From contig JAYGXS010000003.1 of NCBI GenBank assembly GCA_036362985.1, forward strand, positions 72,518,075 through 72,582,074: a stretch of 64,000 nucleotides of DNA, read 5' to 3'. Made by a program: the position numbers and the translations under genes. A model generated the notes under the pieces. The model was given only the letters and a program-made list of their open reading frames with translations, had not been told where the DNA came from and ran no database searches. Below are positions 34,630 through 45,262 of this stretch, piece after piece; position 1 is the stretch's first letter; each line of letters begins with the position of its first letter. The stretch is from Ligula intestinalis (Eukaryota; Platyhelminthes; Cestoda; Diphyllobothriidea; Diphyllobothriidae).

Positions 34630-35082
34630 GCCGCCCGGCTCCCTCCTAACTCGTGACGCCACAGACGAGGCCACTCGGCGCATGGTACCTCGCACGAGGG
34701 CAGTCTTCGGCGGGCCTCGGGTTAGATGCAAACTGACACGCGGCCCCTTACTGCTGATGAACGTGCGCACCGTGCCTCCCCATCCTGACTTCAATCCACC
34801 GTAGCTTGACCTCAATCATTCTAATGAGATTTTCGCGCTAATAGACTAGACTTATTTAGTGCGTCGGTCTTAATCCGCCTGGACGAAGACCTCACTGCGA
34901 TGACTGCCGCTAGAAAGCACTTCAGACCCCATGCGACTAGGAAACAGACTGTACTTGTTTGAGAGTCAAGTCTTCTCCTACCCATTCTTCAAATCCTTCT
35001 GTACAAAATAAACTATTTCTATCACTCTGACCCTCTCACGACTTCTCTCTTCTCCTAAAGAACCGGTCCTGGAGAATCGTTA
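34630..35082 (+). repeat. dispersed repeat family C, copy 2
   Basis: Direct partner of 9036-9484. Confidence 0.6.
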
Positions 35083-36139
35083 AGAAAACATATACCCTGG
35101 TATCGTCTTGAACGTATGCTCACAAACCATCCTTTTCTGGAGCAGGAGGAATTATCTGCAAATTGTGAAAATATTTACTATTTGATCTTATGTAGATCGA
35201 GGTAACTTTTCAGTGTGACTGCGACAATTCCGCCTGGGCGATTCCTCTATTTGTGGTCTGGCGTCTGCTTCTCCAGCTTGACAACACAAGAGAACAGAGA
35301 CCCCAAACTGATAACCTCGCTTACACTGGCCAACGAGGCAGTTGGGCTGTTACGCACGGATTCACTGGCTTTGCTTGAGTAAGGTAGAAAACTGGTTTGG
35401 TTGGGGAACCACTTTTTTCGGGGTTTTTAGGATTACGAAAACGGATGTCAACAGAAGTGTGGAGGCTCAGAAAAATAAGCAAACGGTTACGGCGCTCGAC
35501 TAGTCTTCTTTCTTACTCGCATCAAAAAATTCTTCGAAACTATTAATTTACTGATACCCAGCCACGGAAAGCGTTAAAATTAATTAGAAAGGCTTCACTG
35601 ACTACGGACACCGAATTTAATACCAGTTTTTTTGGAATGGAAACATGCCACTCAAATGTTTCATAGCTCGTTCTCTCTGTATCTTTCCCTTCATCCAATT
35701 TAAAGCCTTTGAATGTCTATGTTTAACAACAGTTGCTTGATTACGCGTATTTTGCGGATGATAAACAACTTCAATAACTCTCAGACGAACTAAACTTGAA
35801 CCTGTGGGACTTATTGTGGCCTGAGTAATAGCAAATTAAAAATTTGGGCGGTAGCCAACAAGCGCGATAAGGGACACTCACAAAGGCCTTAACAGAAAAG
35901 GCCATGCTACAGCCGCGATTAGTATAATCATAATTTATACAAAAGTTTCAGTTCTAATTCGTCAGATCCAATAGACTATTATGCCAGAGCATGCGATGTG
36001 TAGAAGCTGACTCGGGCATTCTGCAGGTTCGCATGTTTTCTTAATTGTAAACAAGTGTCGAGGGGTTTTACAAGATACTAAGGGTCAAAGTATCTAGAAA
36101 TTAGTAAAATAGTAATAACGTCAGAATATTCCAGCATAC
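35083..36139. other. no recognisable gene
   Basis: AT-rich, short ORFs only. Confidence 0.35.
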
Positions 36140-36212
36140 TTTTTAACATCACTATTCAATTTGATTAAGGGAGTTCAAAGGCCTTCACCTCACTTTCCCT
36201 CAATAAATTGTC
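36140..36212 (+). repeat. possible 3' end of a LINE related to the 17-21 kb element
   Basis: GGGAGTTCAAAGGC followed by CCT, TTCC and AATAAATT (36169-36210) resembles the LINE 3' end at 21188-21225 (GGGAGTTCAAAGGCGTTTGC, CTGTAATAAATTT). A short 5'-truncated insertion would leave exactly this. Based on about 45 aligned bases only. Confidence 0.35.
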
Positions 36213-37555
36213 GCTGATATATACATATATTGTTCTGATTGGTCTACATTTCCAACACCTTTTCACGCAAAACAATCCAGGGGTAGAGCATGTGGAATGC
36301 AAAACAAGTATTTCTAAGTGGTGGACATGGGACGGACAATTGCGCACTTCACGCGTTCAATGCATTCTCAAGGCCATTATTTCAAGGTCTAGCTAGTGTA
36401 CAGTTGTTACTGTGTGCATTAACGAAACCAAAGTTATTATCGCCATAGTTTGAGATTGCTCTTCGCCACAGATAGTGATGCACACACTCTCGCGACTTTA
36501 ATTGGCTCGTAAATGCGTAGAATAGACCTTTCAACTACCTATTGTTGTGGAGATAATTAAAGATTAATTAAAGACGACCGATTCGACAAAAGACTAAACG
36601 TAAAATTAAAATGAAGCTGCTCTTAGCTGAAGCATTTGGGTAGACGACCTTTCACGCTGAAAGACGTCGGTACAAGTGTCGATAGTCATGCATTGCACCG
36701 TGATTGCACAACGACTGCTCCAGGCAGGATCCACCGCTCTGATGTCAGCATTTGTTTCGGTAATGTAAGGGCTGTCAGAAAATGATAGATATCGGATTGT
36801 GTCGTAGCATCCAACTTCCGGGTTTAGCTGCTCTAATGCAGCGTAAGTGGCCGCCTGTTCGTGGCCTCCGCTACTCTGCTTTACAAACCATTTGTCTTCG
36901 GTGGCTAATAAATTACTGCGAAAATGTGGAAACAGTTGTCTAGCGAGGATGTCAATCGGGGAGAGTTGATTGGTTTTTATCTAAACACTGGATAGTGTGG
37001 AGCACAACTCCTAGTAAACTTTAATCGCTGACGTTTGGCTTGGTCATCGTTCCAGTCATCTGTGTAAATCATGCTCTGGAAAACCATGCCCTCTTACGTA
37101 ATGTGAAATTTTCTTGTCCGTTTTCGGGCTTTGCTTAGTTTACTGACACCTCTTTTCATACAGTAATTTCGTTATCATTCGAGCCTTCTATGATTGAACC
37201 TGTATTCCTTTCTATTCGAGGGGAGTTCCTAAATGACTGCATACACGAAGATCTCCCAAGGAGAACTGAGATCACCGAATAAACCAAATCGGTTTTGCTT
37301 GTGTACTCGTTTCTTTAGATAAATGTACACGATATTAACACGTTATCAACCGATTTGCCTAGGTGGTAGTCGCCTTTTGCAGTGTTCCCAGGTCATGCTC
37401 TTCGGTTTGAGTACCATAGAAAATTCCTCTCTTACCTTTTTGTCACTAATATAAGCGAAAATGCGTGCTTCAGAAAGTAACTGAGAAGTAGAAGAACACA
37501 GGCCGGGAGCAACCATAAGGCATCAGATCATGAAACCAAAAGACCCACGGCCACG

Positions 37556-37905
37556 GAGTTCTTTAAAGGATCTGGTGCAGTTGCGGGCAAAGCAACTATG
37601 CTGGAGAAACTGACAGACTTCTCAAGACGCGAATTGCTGAACACGCGACAGGAGTGCGGCGAAATGCTGCCAATTCTCAAGTTTCGGCTCATTCAATGAG
37701 ACCTGGCTGCACATTCAAATTTGATGAGGCCCAAATTCTCGCAAGAAGTGGCAATCGGGTGAGCCGGGAATAACTTTAGCCATGGTTTACGGGCCTCCAA
37801 TCCATCAACAAGTGCAACGATTTGTCCAATCCATATTCGGTGTTGAGATTTAATTTGGACAAACCAAATCACCGCTCGAGGAATACACCGGCCACCACAT
37901 CATCT
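37556..37905 (+). pseudogene. Penelope-like GIY-YIG endonuclease fragment
   Basis: It encodes the same protein as 32815-33070: CGQSNYAGETDRLLKTRIAE, HSxRPGCTFKFDEAQI, an in-frame TAA in the same place (RVSRE-stop-L), then SINKCNDLSNPYSVLRFNLD. A one-base difference near 37572 and TGA at about 37698 are private lesions. The shared TAA shows that the two copies descend from one already defective progenitor, or that a non-autonomous subfamily was spreading. The C-terminal SNPYSVLRF block is complete here but lost in the copy at 33 kb. Confidence 0.75.
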
Positions 37906-38054
37906 TATGTGAACACCACAAGGCCAGGTGGACGTAGCTGACACAACTTATCAGCGCAATAGGAAGGGCATTTATCGAGTTTTTCTATACTTTTCAATTT
38001 TACGACAGAACCCTGTGCACACACAAACTATTTCTGCCACTGTTCTCTCAGTAT

Positions 38055-38096
38055 GCCTCTGATGATAAATCCACGACGGATTTCGTAATGTCAGGC
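38055..38096 (+). ncRNA. hammerhead motif (GAATCC stem II family), decayed
   Basis: Stem I GCCT (38055-38058) with AGGC (38093-38096); intact core CTGATGA (38059-38065); stem II AAATCC with GGATTT; GTAA (38085-38088) in place of GAAA; ATGT in place of the palindromic ACGT; predicted cleavage after C38092 abolished by the GAAA change. Confidence 0.6.
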
Positions 38097-38740
38097 GAAA
38101 AAACCTATTTTCTTAGCGATCGAGTCGTCTCCTTCTTCCCTTCACTGTCTGCTACGCTGTTTCCATCGACCAACTGTACTACTGCACAAGCAATCCTGGT
38201 TTATCCATTGGTCTTCGTGGTTTGCCACATACGCCAAAGGTCACCCAGACAACTGTCTGCATATGCAGGTGACGAGAAAAACGGATAGGTCGAAACTATG
38301 TTTCGCTTACCTAAAACTGTGGACTTGTCTTGTATTCAGCGTAAACAATAATAAGCTGAAACACATACAGCCTCCGCCTAGTAGTACAGTCCGTATTGTA
38401 ACCTGTCCAACAACGAGTTCGTAGAGCCTGGCAATAATATCGAAAACAGGCGGGTGGGGTGTCCGAGTTCCGGTTTCCAAAATCTGGCCTCGCACTGCAG
38501 AATCCATTGCGCTCCGTAACTTCTACTTCCGGTCTATATTGCCTTAATTGCATTCAAAAAACAGTAGGCATATCCTGACACAGGCGGTGTGCAGGGAAAT
38601 CCTGGTGATCTCTTCGAGCAGGCGGTTTGTATTTTCGCGGTGGTGGGCGAATACATCGCTATCGAGACTCTTAGCAGACTGAGGTGGAGGTTTCGCTCTA
38701 TGATTAGTAAAGTTGGGAGCCTGATAGGTCACCAGGAGTA

Positions 38741-39814
38741 ATTTGTAGAAGGATGCAAAGCCGGTTCTGATCGCAAGAGTCTTTATTCACGACAGTAGAG
38801 AGACAGCAGAAGAATGAATCAGCTTGTCTGGCGTGGTTTACCACGCTGCGGGACGTTCTAGAACATTGCGGTGCACGTAAGGCGGGCGTCACGTGTGCTC
38901 AGGGTGCGCGCGACCGGTCTGCGGCCATGCGGCGTGCACTTCCAGCTGTGAGCTCTGAGTGCGTCACCGTTCGCGTTCCCATAACAGGGCCCAAATTGAC
39001 ATTCGCGAAAATAATCAGCCAGGGTCACCGCAAGTTCCGGTAGGAGCCCAACCTAGACAGCAGTCGGCATCAGTACCGTACTCGTTTATTAAAACCCTAT
39101 CCTCGCACACGCTGTCGATATGAGTCAGTGGGTCGGTCCTAACTATGCCTTTCAGTTTGTCTAGCAGTCAGCAGCCAACTTCTCTAGTGGCCTACGCCAA
39201 CAGGTACGAGCAGCAGCCGAGGCAGTTTCCATATGGCTAGCAAATCTAGTGCTGTGCTGTCATAAGATGTTACTGCAGGCAGTCTTTTATCAGTGGCCGA
39301 TGCCGGCACTGGGTGACAGTTTCTCACTCCGTGTATGTGATAGTGATTAGCACTCCGCGTACTTCCCACATAACTTATGCCCACAACTTATTTTATTTCT
39401 CCCTCCAGCAATCAACAACCTCTTCATGCAGAGATATTCATAAACAGTGTCTTATCCTAATATTTTCAAAATAAATGTAATTGTGCCGGTTCGATGAATT
39501 GCCAAATACAATTTTCAAGCTACCAATGGGAATTTGTCGACTGGAAAAGGATTCCCATATGGGAATCTTTTCGAACTTTAGAACTCTAAGTGTGTAGACA
39601 ATATTCTCGGGCTGTGCTTTTGCAAAAAGTCCTTGGACAATAAGCAGGCTCAGCCGGGGTATCACACAGCCTTTCCAACCGAATAAATCGGGAATGGCTC
39701 CATGAGATTTTTCAGAGAGCAATGGCGACGAAATGCGGCGATAGGAACGCCAGATTCGGAGTTCTGACTTTTTTCGGAGGAAAACAACGTCATCCAAAAT
39801 CCGTTTGCGGGTTC
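38741..39814. other. no supported gene
   Basis: A 139-codon minus-strand ORF at 39438-39857 shows no motif and runs into the palindrome arm, so I treat it as noncoding. Confidence 0.35.
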
Positions 39815-40795
39815 GGCAATCGCAGTAGTCGCCAAAAATCATGCAACATGCCGACATGTGCGAAAGATTTAAACTCGTTTGCTAATCGGCATTGATTCAG
39901 GTTGTACTACTGATTATCGTGTAGTCTATTTTGAAGTTATTTCAGTCAGGATGGGATGCGGAGTTTTTAAAAAGCGTATATATTGTAAAAACTGGCTGCT
40001 TAATTAGTCTGCTTTCTATTATTTATTTTGACTACCTTGATAAAATCAAATATATTTTATGGAAAATCTGCACGGAAAAATTATTTCTGCAATTTTTTGG
40101 TAGAACATTACACCTTCTATAAATTTTATACTCAAAGAAAAGGTATATTTCGGCTTAAAAATTTTAATTATGAGCTTTCTTACGATTGTGAGGTGCTCAT
40201 TCACAATACATCGTATCCGTCAATTTATTAATTCTGTCTATTCTGTATAAAACATGTTCCGCATCTATTGCAACATTCTATGAGAAATGTTTAACTTCTT
40301 CGTCAAACTGTAGGCGAAAACGTACTTTTGATCGAGCAGAATATCACAGTGCGCAGTTTGTAAAACTTGAATTCGAGTGTAGCAGTCAGAAGGTTTCAAA
40401 ATTATTCTGCAATTTCAAAAAATTTTTTAAAACCGAAATATACCCTTTCTGTAAGCGAAAAAATTGAAAGGGGACGTAGTTTGCTATCAAACGAGTACGG
40501 GAAGTTAATTTTTTTGCGCATATTTTCCATAAAATATTTTTTGATCTATACAGGTAGTCAATACCAATGAAAAAAAATGCATGCTACTCAAGTAGCCATT
40601 TTTAACAGTACATACGTTTTGTTAGTGGTGTATAGGAACCTTTTTTAGTAGCCCATCTATCATTACTAAAATAGCTTCAGAATAGTTCACACGATAATCA
40701 GTCTCACAACCTGAGTCAATGCCGATTAGCGAAAAAGTATCAATTTTTCGTATATGCCGGCACGTTGCACGATTTCTGGCGCATACTGTATTTTA
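39815..40795. repeat. large imperfect palindrome (inverted arms about 390-430 bp)
   Basis: 39815-40205 is the reverse complement of 40365-40795 with indels. Clear pairs are GCTAATCGGCATTGA (39881) with its complement TCAATGCCGATTAGC (40716), GATTATCGTGTAG (39912) with CACACGATAATC (40688), TATTTTATGGAAAAT (40051) with its complement near 40525, and GGTATATTTCGG (40142) with its complement near 40435. The centre is about 40285 and the loop about 160 bp. No transposase is present. A foldback element or an inverted duplication would explain it. Confidence 0.6.
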
Positions 40796-41340
40796 ATTCA
40801 GTATGGAATAGACGGAGCTCATTTGTAGTACATATATCACGAAAGGGTTCACAGTAAAAAAATATTTTCAGGCCCCTTTCCGAGAAATATGGGACAATTG
40901 CTGCTATAAGCGACCGCAGGACCCGTTCCACGACATTTTTAGTTGACGCGCTCACCGTACTACAGACCTTGATATGGACAGATAGGGGACGGAGCAACGT
41001 ACCTGCCGATCTTGCAGCTTTCAGAGCCAAAAGTTTACAAACACTTTCTCCTTGACAACCGAGTGACCTCCCAGATATTCCGTGGTACAAGACGATAAGA
41101 ACCTTCTACCTAGCAAGGCCGGGAATTAGCGCCGATTGCCACTCCAGAATGCAGAATCAAGGACGATCTTGCGAAAGCAAGGATGTAGTCATTGGAACTA
41201 AAAAGGAATCTTAGAAGACCCAATTTTGAATGAAGTCGAGGCATTCGGCGGTATTTGAACGCCGAACGCCTGCCGAACGCCTCGAGTTTTTTCACTATTG
41301 CGTCAATTCAAATTAGGAAAGTCTGCCAAACCTCCTAATA

Positions 41341-41863
41341 CAGTAGTCGCCGGTTATTAAGCCCACGGTTTATAGGCCCAGCCGCCTATTAAGCTCATAT
41401 CAGCTTTGGGCGGAATTTTACATAGCAAAATCCGCCGGCTAATAAGCCCAGTCGCCGGCTACAAAGCCCAGTTTGCCAACGGGATAGAGGGAGAGTTTCA
41501 TCTTCCTGCGTGCTCAACGCGGTCTACATGCATTAGATTTCACAAAATTCAAAGATTTCTGGTGTCTGGAGAAGGATATCGAAGAGCACTTGCGAGTGAA
41601 GTTTCCTCCATAACAACTAACACTATACCGCTTTTTTATCGTGTTTCAAATCATTTTTGTTTGTTTTTTTTTCATTACGTAAAATACAGACAGACAGCAT
41701 TAATTTCTTGTACACAACCAAGCTCTACACATAATACAGTACGTATGTAATGTGTAGTGCCTATCCTGCGTTTGTGAATCAAGAACTCGGGTTATTGCGC
41801 CCGCCGCTTACTAAGCCCAGTTTGGTCTGGGCCCGAGGTGGGCTTAATAGCCGGTGACTACTG
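41341..41863. mobile_element. MITE with Tigger/pogo-like ends (523 bp)
   Basis: The left end CAGTAGTCGCCGGTTATTAA matches the reverse complement of the right end (CAGTAGTCACCGGCTATTAA); the inverted repeats continue through GCCCAC. TA flanks both sides (41339-41340 and 41864-41865). Subterminal copies of GCCGGCTAATAAGCCCAG variants occur at about 41347, 41385, 41433, 41452 and 41800. No transposase remnant is seen, so it must have been moved in trans. Confidence 0.85.
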
Positions 41864-41865
41864 TA

Positions 41866-43040
41866 TGTAGGAATCCTCAAAAAATTGCGATAAATCACTT
41901 ATTCATAAATTACGTAGCATTTAATTCTGCTCACCCCAAATCTACCCATGACTTTACTGAATGCCGTCTAAACACTAATACCAAGGGAGGCTTTGTAAAT
42001 TATTATATGTACCATCCTTGGTGACGCTGTAGTGACACTTCACACATTTTTGTTTTACTCCGTTAAATATGCTTTGAAATTATCTTGACACAACTTTAAA
42101 TAAGACGTTTAAATATCACGGGGCTTTTACCTGCAAACGAGTTTGTTTTTATTTGTTCGTTTGTAACAGTTGGGATACTCCTATCTTAGATTCCGATGTA
42201 GAATGCATCGTATTTCAGAACGCGATGATTCATTCCTTCACTGAGCTCTCACTAAATACCAGAACAGACCTACAGTCCACTCAGCTCTTTTAAAAGGAGA
42301 ACGAGCTAACCCATTACCTAATGCACACTTATGTACCCACTCATTGACGTTGACGGTCGAGATGAATGTTTTCCTGAGGTTTAAACTGTGATTCCAGGCT
42401 GAGAGCAGTCGGACGCAAGCGCCTGAGAGAAAAAAATAGCCCAAAATTTTATGTAGAAAATATCGCATCACTTTGATTACCCCGCCTTCTTCATTTACAC
42501 TGAAATCCTTCTCACCGCCAGCAGGTCGATATTTTTTAAACCATCGATTGCATCCTCCCTCCTAACGCGATGCTTCGATTCTTGATTAATGTCTTACCCA
42601 ACAGTAGCACATACCGACAGGACTCTAAATCCACCCGTCCCAGCTAAAAAGAGAAAGAACTGTCTCATCAATTATTGTACAGTGCTGCAGTCACTCATTG
42701 ACAACAATGGTCACGAGAAATTTTTCCCCAATGCTCAAACCGTCACTTCGGGTTGAAGCTAAGCGAACGAAACCGGCTAGGAAGAAGGAGATTGGCACCA
42801 AATTTCATGAGAGTCTACCTCATCTTCTTCTAGTACAGGGGTCAGATGATTGCCATTCAAAAGAGTTCACGTTCCTCAATAAAAAAAAATACAGTCATAT
42901 CAGTAGACGGGGCGGTAAAAACTGACGATCCGCACATGCTCAACATTTTGCTTCTTGGCTCTGGAGTGTCCTTCGTTGTCAGCAAGTTCGGGCCGAGAGT
43001 AGTTTTCTTATTAAAAAAGGCGGCCGCAAAAACCCGTGGT
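41866..43040. other. no supported gene
   Basis: Short ORFs only. ORFs at 42698-42925 and 42846-43226 (plus) have no motif. Confidence 0.35.
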
Positions 43041-43373
43041 CTAAGCGCCCCTGCAAATGCACAGCTGCCGAGCCTTGCTCCAACGCTGGGGGTCCAGACA
43101 CTTTGCGTGACGTTCGTACTCATCCAGACGCCGAATGTCCTCCAGGCGTTGCACCTGATAATTTGTGGTCTCCGGTGTGGTGTGAAGCAGGGCTTCAAAG
43201 TGCGCATCACCCGGTTCCAGCAGTAGGTGGATCCTCACAGCCAGACGAGATTTTAGGGTAACACTGTCGGCGGACTCTTCAGACGCCAGATTCGGCATTC
43301 GGCCATCCCGATCATTGGAGTTCCGGAAGCGGACGACATCCTCTGAGATTTGTCCGAATTCGGCCGATATTAT
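43041..43373 (-). CDS. possible terminal exon of unknown protein
   Basis: On the minus strand a pyrimidine-rich TTCATCACCTAG ends at 43374 and could be a splice acceptor. The frame then runs 110 codons to TAG at 43041-43043: IISAEFGQISEDVVRFRNSN, then RIHLLLEPGDAHFEALLHTT and YQVQRLEDIRRLDEYERHAK. Composition is protein-like (charged, few rare residues), unlike most ORFs here. I do not recognise the family. A weak AATAAG follows in minus orientation about 90 bp downstream. It could equally be a remnant of an element's gag-like protein. No partner exon was found. Confidence 0.22.
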   Translation of the reverse strand: MISAEFGQISEDVVRFRNSNDRDGRMPNLASEESADSVTLKSRLAVRIHLLLEPGDAHFEALLHTTPETTNYQVQRLEDIRRLDEYERHAKCLDPQRWSKARQLCICRGA

Positions 43374-44884
43374 CTAGGTGATGAAAGGGAGCGGAAGGGA
43401 TATGGTAAATGTCATGAAACGAGCCCTCAGCTGAAAAGTACGAGTAACTGATCTAAGAACTGTAGCCCTTGTCTTCATTGTTCTTCATTCTCAATCACTA
43501 ATAAGTTCTGTGCGACCGTTTTAGTGTGCAGTAGATTATGGCCAGACTGATGAACGACCATCTCGCACTCTATAACTAGTTACTTATGTCGACAAAACCT
43601 TGGAAACTTACAATTGTAGTTAAAATTTAGCGGCGGCTATTAAAAATCTGTAATCTTAAGCGTTTTTTAATGGTATGAAGTTATAACAGACATAAACATT
43701 CGAGTCTTATGGCACCAATGCGGTTCCCGACGGCCCATCAAGTGACTGATGTTGCTGCATAACGCAAAAACGAATGAGACAACAGTAAGTTGTAGTTCAG
43801 TATACACAATTCAGTCGATATTGGTTTAGTCGTGCGATCAGTTTTCCGCATTAATACCTTGGAAGGTCAATATCTGCATTTCTTGTCTTGGTGCAAGCAC
43901 AACGAAGGCGTAACTTCGCAAACAACGTCTCCAAAAAAGCCAGCAAATTTGCTTTATTGGGACATTAGACGAATAATTATCTTGACTTAAAGCAATTCTT
44001 GGCTTGATGCGGCTATCCAGTCCGTTTTAGTCAGAAACACAGAAAGCCTCTGCAGAAAGATTGGCCGAGCATTCAGTTACGATCTATAAATAATTAACTG
44101 ATTGTGTCTCTATTACCTATTCTGTCTCTGAAAAGGAGTTTGAGCGAGAATCCAAAATGTCAGGCCAATGTACATCTCGTTCCAGCGATCGCAGCTTCTT
44201 TTGACCTGCTTCCTGCATGTTGCCTGTTTGCTTCTATCAGCAAGTAGTAACTTCTCCTTAACTAGCCACAAACGGCATGTTATGTAGATGACAAAGTTGT
44301 TATCATTAGAAAGGATCAACGGGAAGTGCTCTACAGTGTTATTAATTAAATACTTTGAGGAATTACATTTATTTCCTAAATATAAATGGACTGTGCAATT
44401 ATTTACTATACTGGCGGCACAGGTACTTACTAAAAGTCAAACACATGTGTCTCGCCGGTATTATGGCGCTGCTTTACACAGATGCAAAGCGCCCTGCACA
44501 TCGGTGGGTTCCGTGGCCTTATTTGTGTGCTTTCTGGTAAATAACCCAATTTTGAGCTATCAACTTTTTAATTTCCTTAGAAATCAATTTTTGTACCTAA
44601 AGGATATCAGTATATTCAAGGTCAATATGACAATAAATTACCGCTCCTTGGGTATTGCAAAAAAGGACGGAACATTTACCCCATCCGTTTATAGCGTAAA
44701 CAGACATGCGAAAGCTGTTCTAATCTAAAGGTCTACCGTCGTTGTCGATACTATCCACCATGCAAGGTGGGCACGGAGACGGTGGTTTGTGTGTTGACAG
44801 GTTTATTGTGATAGTAGAAATCCCCAGCATCGATCCCACTCTTGCTCTCTTGTCTCAATTTTGTAGAAGTCTAAGCAGTGGGGT
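43374..44884. other. no supported gene; possible decayed hammerhead at about 44127-44166
   Basis: TGTCTCTGAAAAGG, then GAGAATCCAAAATGTCAGGC and TTCCAGCGATCGCAGCTTCT align with the terminal block of the 32-kb Penelope family, but the core is destroyed. The ORF at 44288-44728 has no motif. Confidence 0.35.
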
Positions 44885-45262
44885 GTACTCGGAACGCTAC
44901 AATCATCAGATCGAATCCCATGTTGGAGGTAAGAGGCAAGTATCCCCAGAATGAGGGGTTTATTGCATACAGAACTCCCAGTTGCAGTCGCAGGTGGAAG
45001 TGGCCACTGGCGAAGCCATAGCTGGTCCTGACTGCGTCCAGCCAGTCCTGAGAGATTCGAATGCGTGTTGTGTGCGGCGATGACAGTTACTTTTGCATGA
45101 ATGTGAAGCGATTTCAAGTGGTGTGATGCAATTGCCCGAGAGGATGTTACCTGCAGAGGCCCCCTGTTGCGTTGGCCAAAGGGGTGGTGAGTGAAATGGT
45201 CCTTAGGGAGCCGCGACTACTTGGACTTGCGTGTGTGCGCACGTATATCTGCCAGTGGAAGT
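44885..45262. repeat. dispersed repeat family D, copy 2
   Basis: Direct partner of 30050-30365, with a small extra segment in the middle. Confidence 0.55.

Larger units (their letters stand above)
37480..38138 (+). mobile_element. Penelope-like remnant nested in another repeat
   Basis: It begins with GAGAAGTAGAAGAACAC (a decayed inverted terminal block), contains a GIY-YIG segment, a hammerhead motif, and ends with ATCGAGTCGTCTCCTTCTTC. Same family as 32336-33440. The flanking host repeat continues on both sides, so the nesting order is clear. Confidence 0.7.
36260..38740 (+). repeat. deleted relative of the 10.2-14.8 kb element, split by a Penelope insertion
   Basis: The left part (36260-37440) follows 11056-12250: CAAGGTC near 36370, GGCAGGATCCACCGCTCTGA, GGGTTTAGCTGCT, GTGGCCGCCTGTTCGTGG, TGGAAAACCAT, CCTTTCTATT and AGGAGAACTGAGATCAC. 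The right part (38139-38600) follows 12250-12530 and then 13985-14230. The middle is interrupted by 37480-38138. Confidence 0.6.

Noticed and set aside
39438..39857. 139-codon minus-strand ORF
   Set aside because: No motif; it overlaps the palindrome arm, whose opposite copy does not keep the frame.
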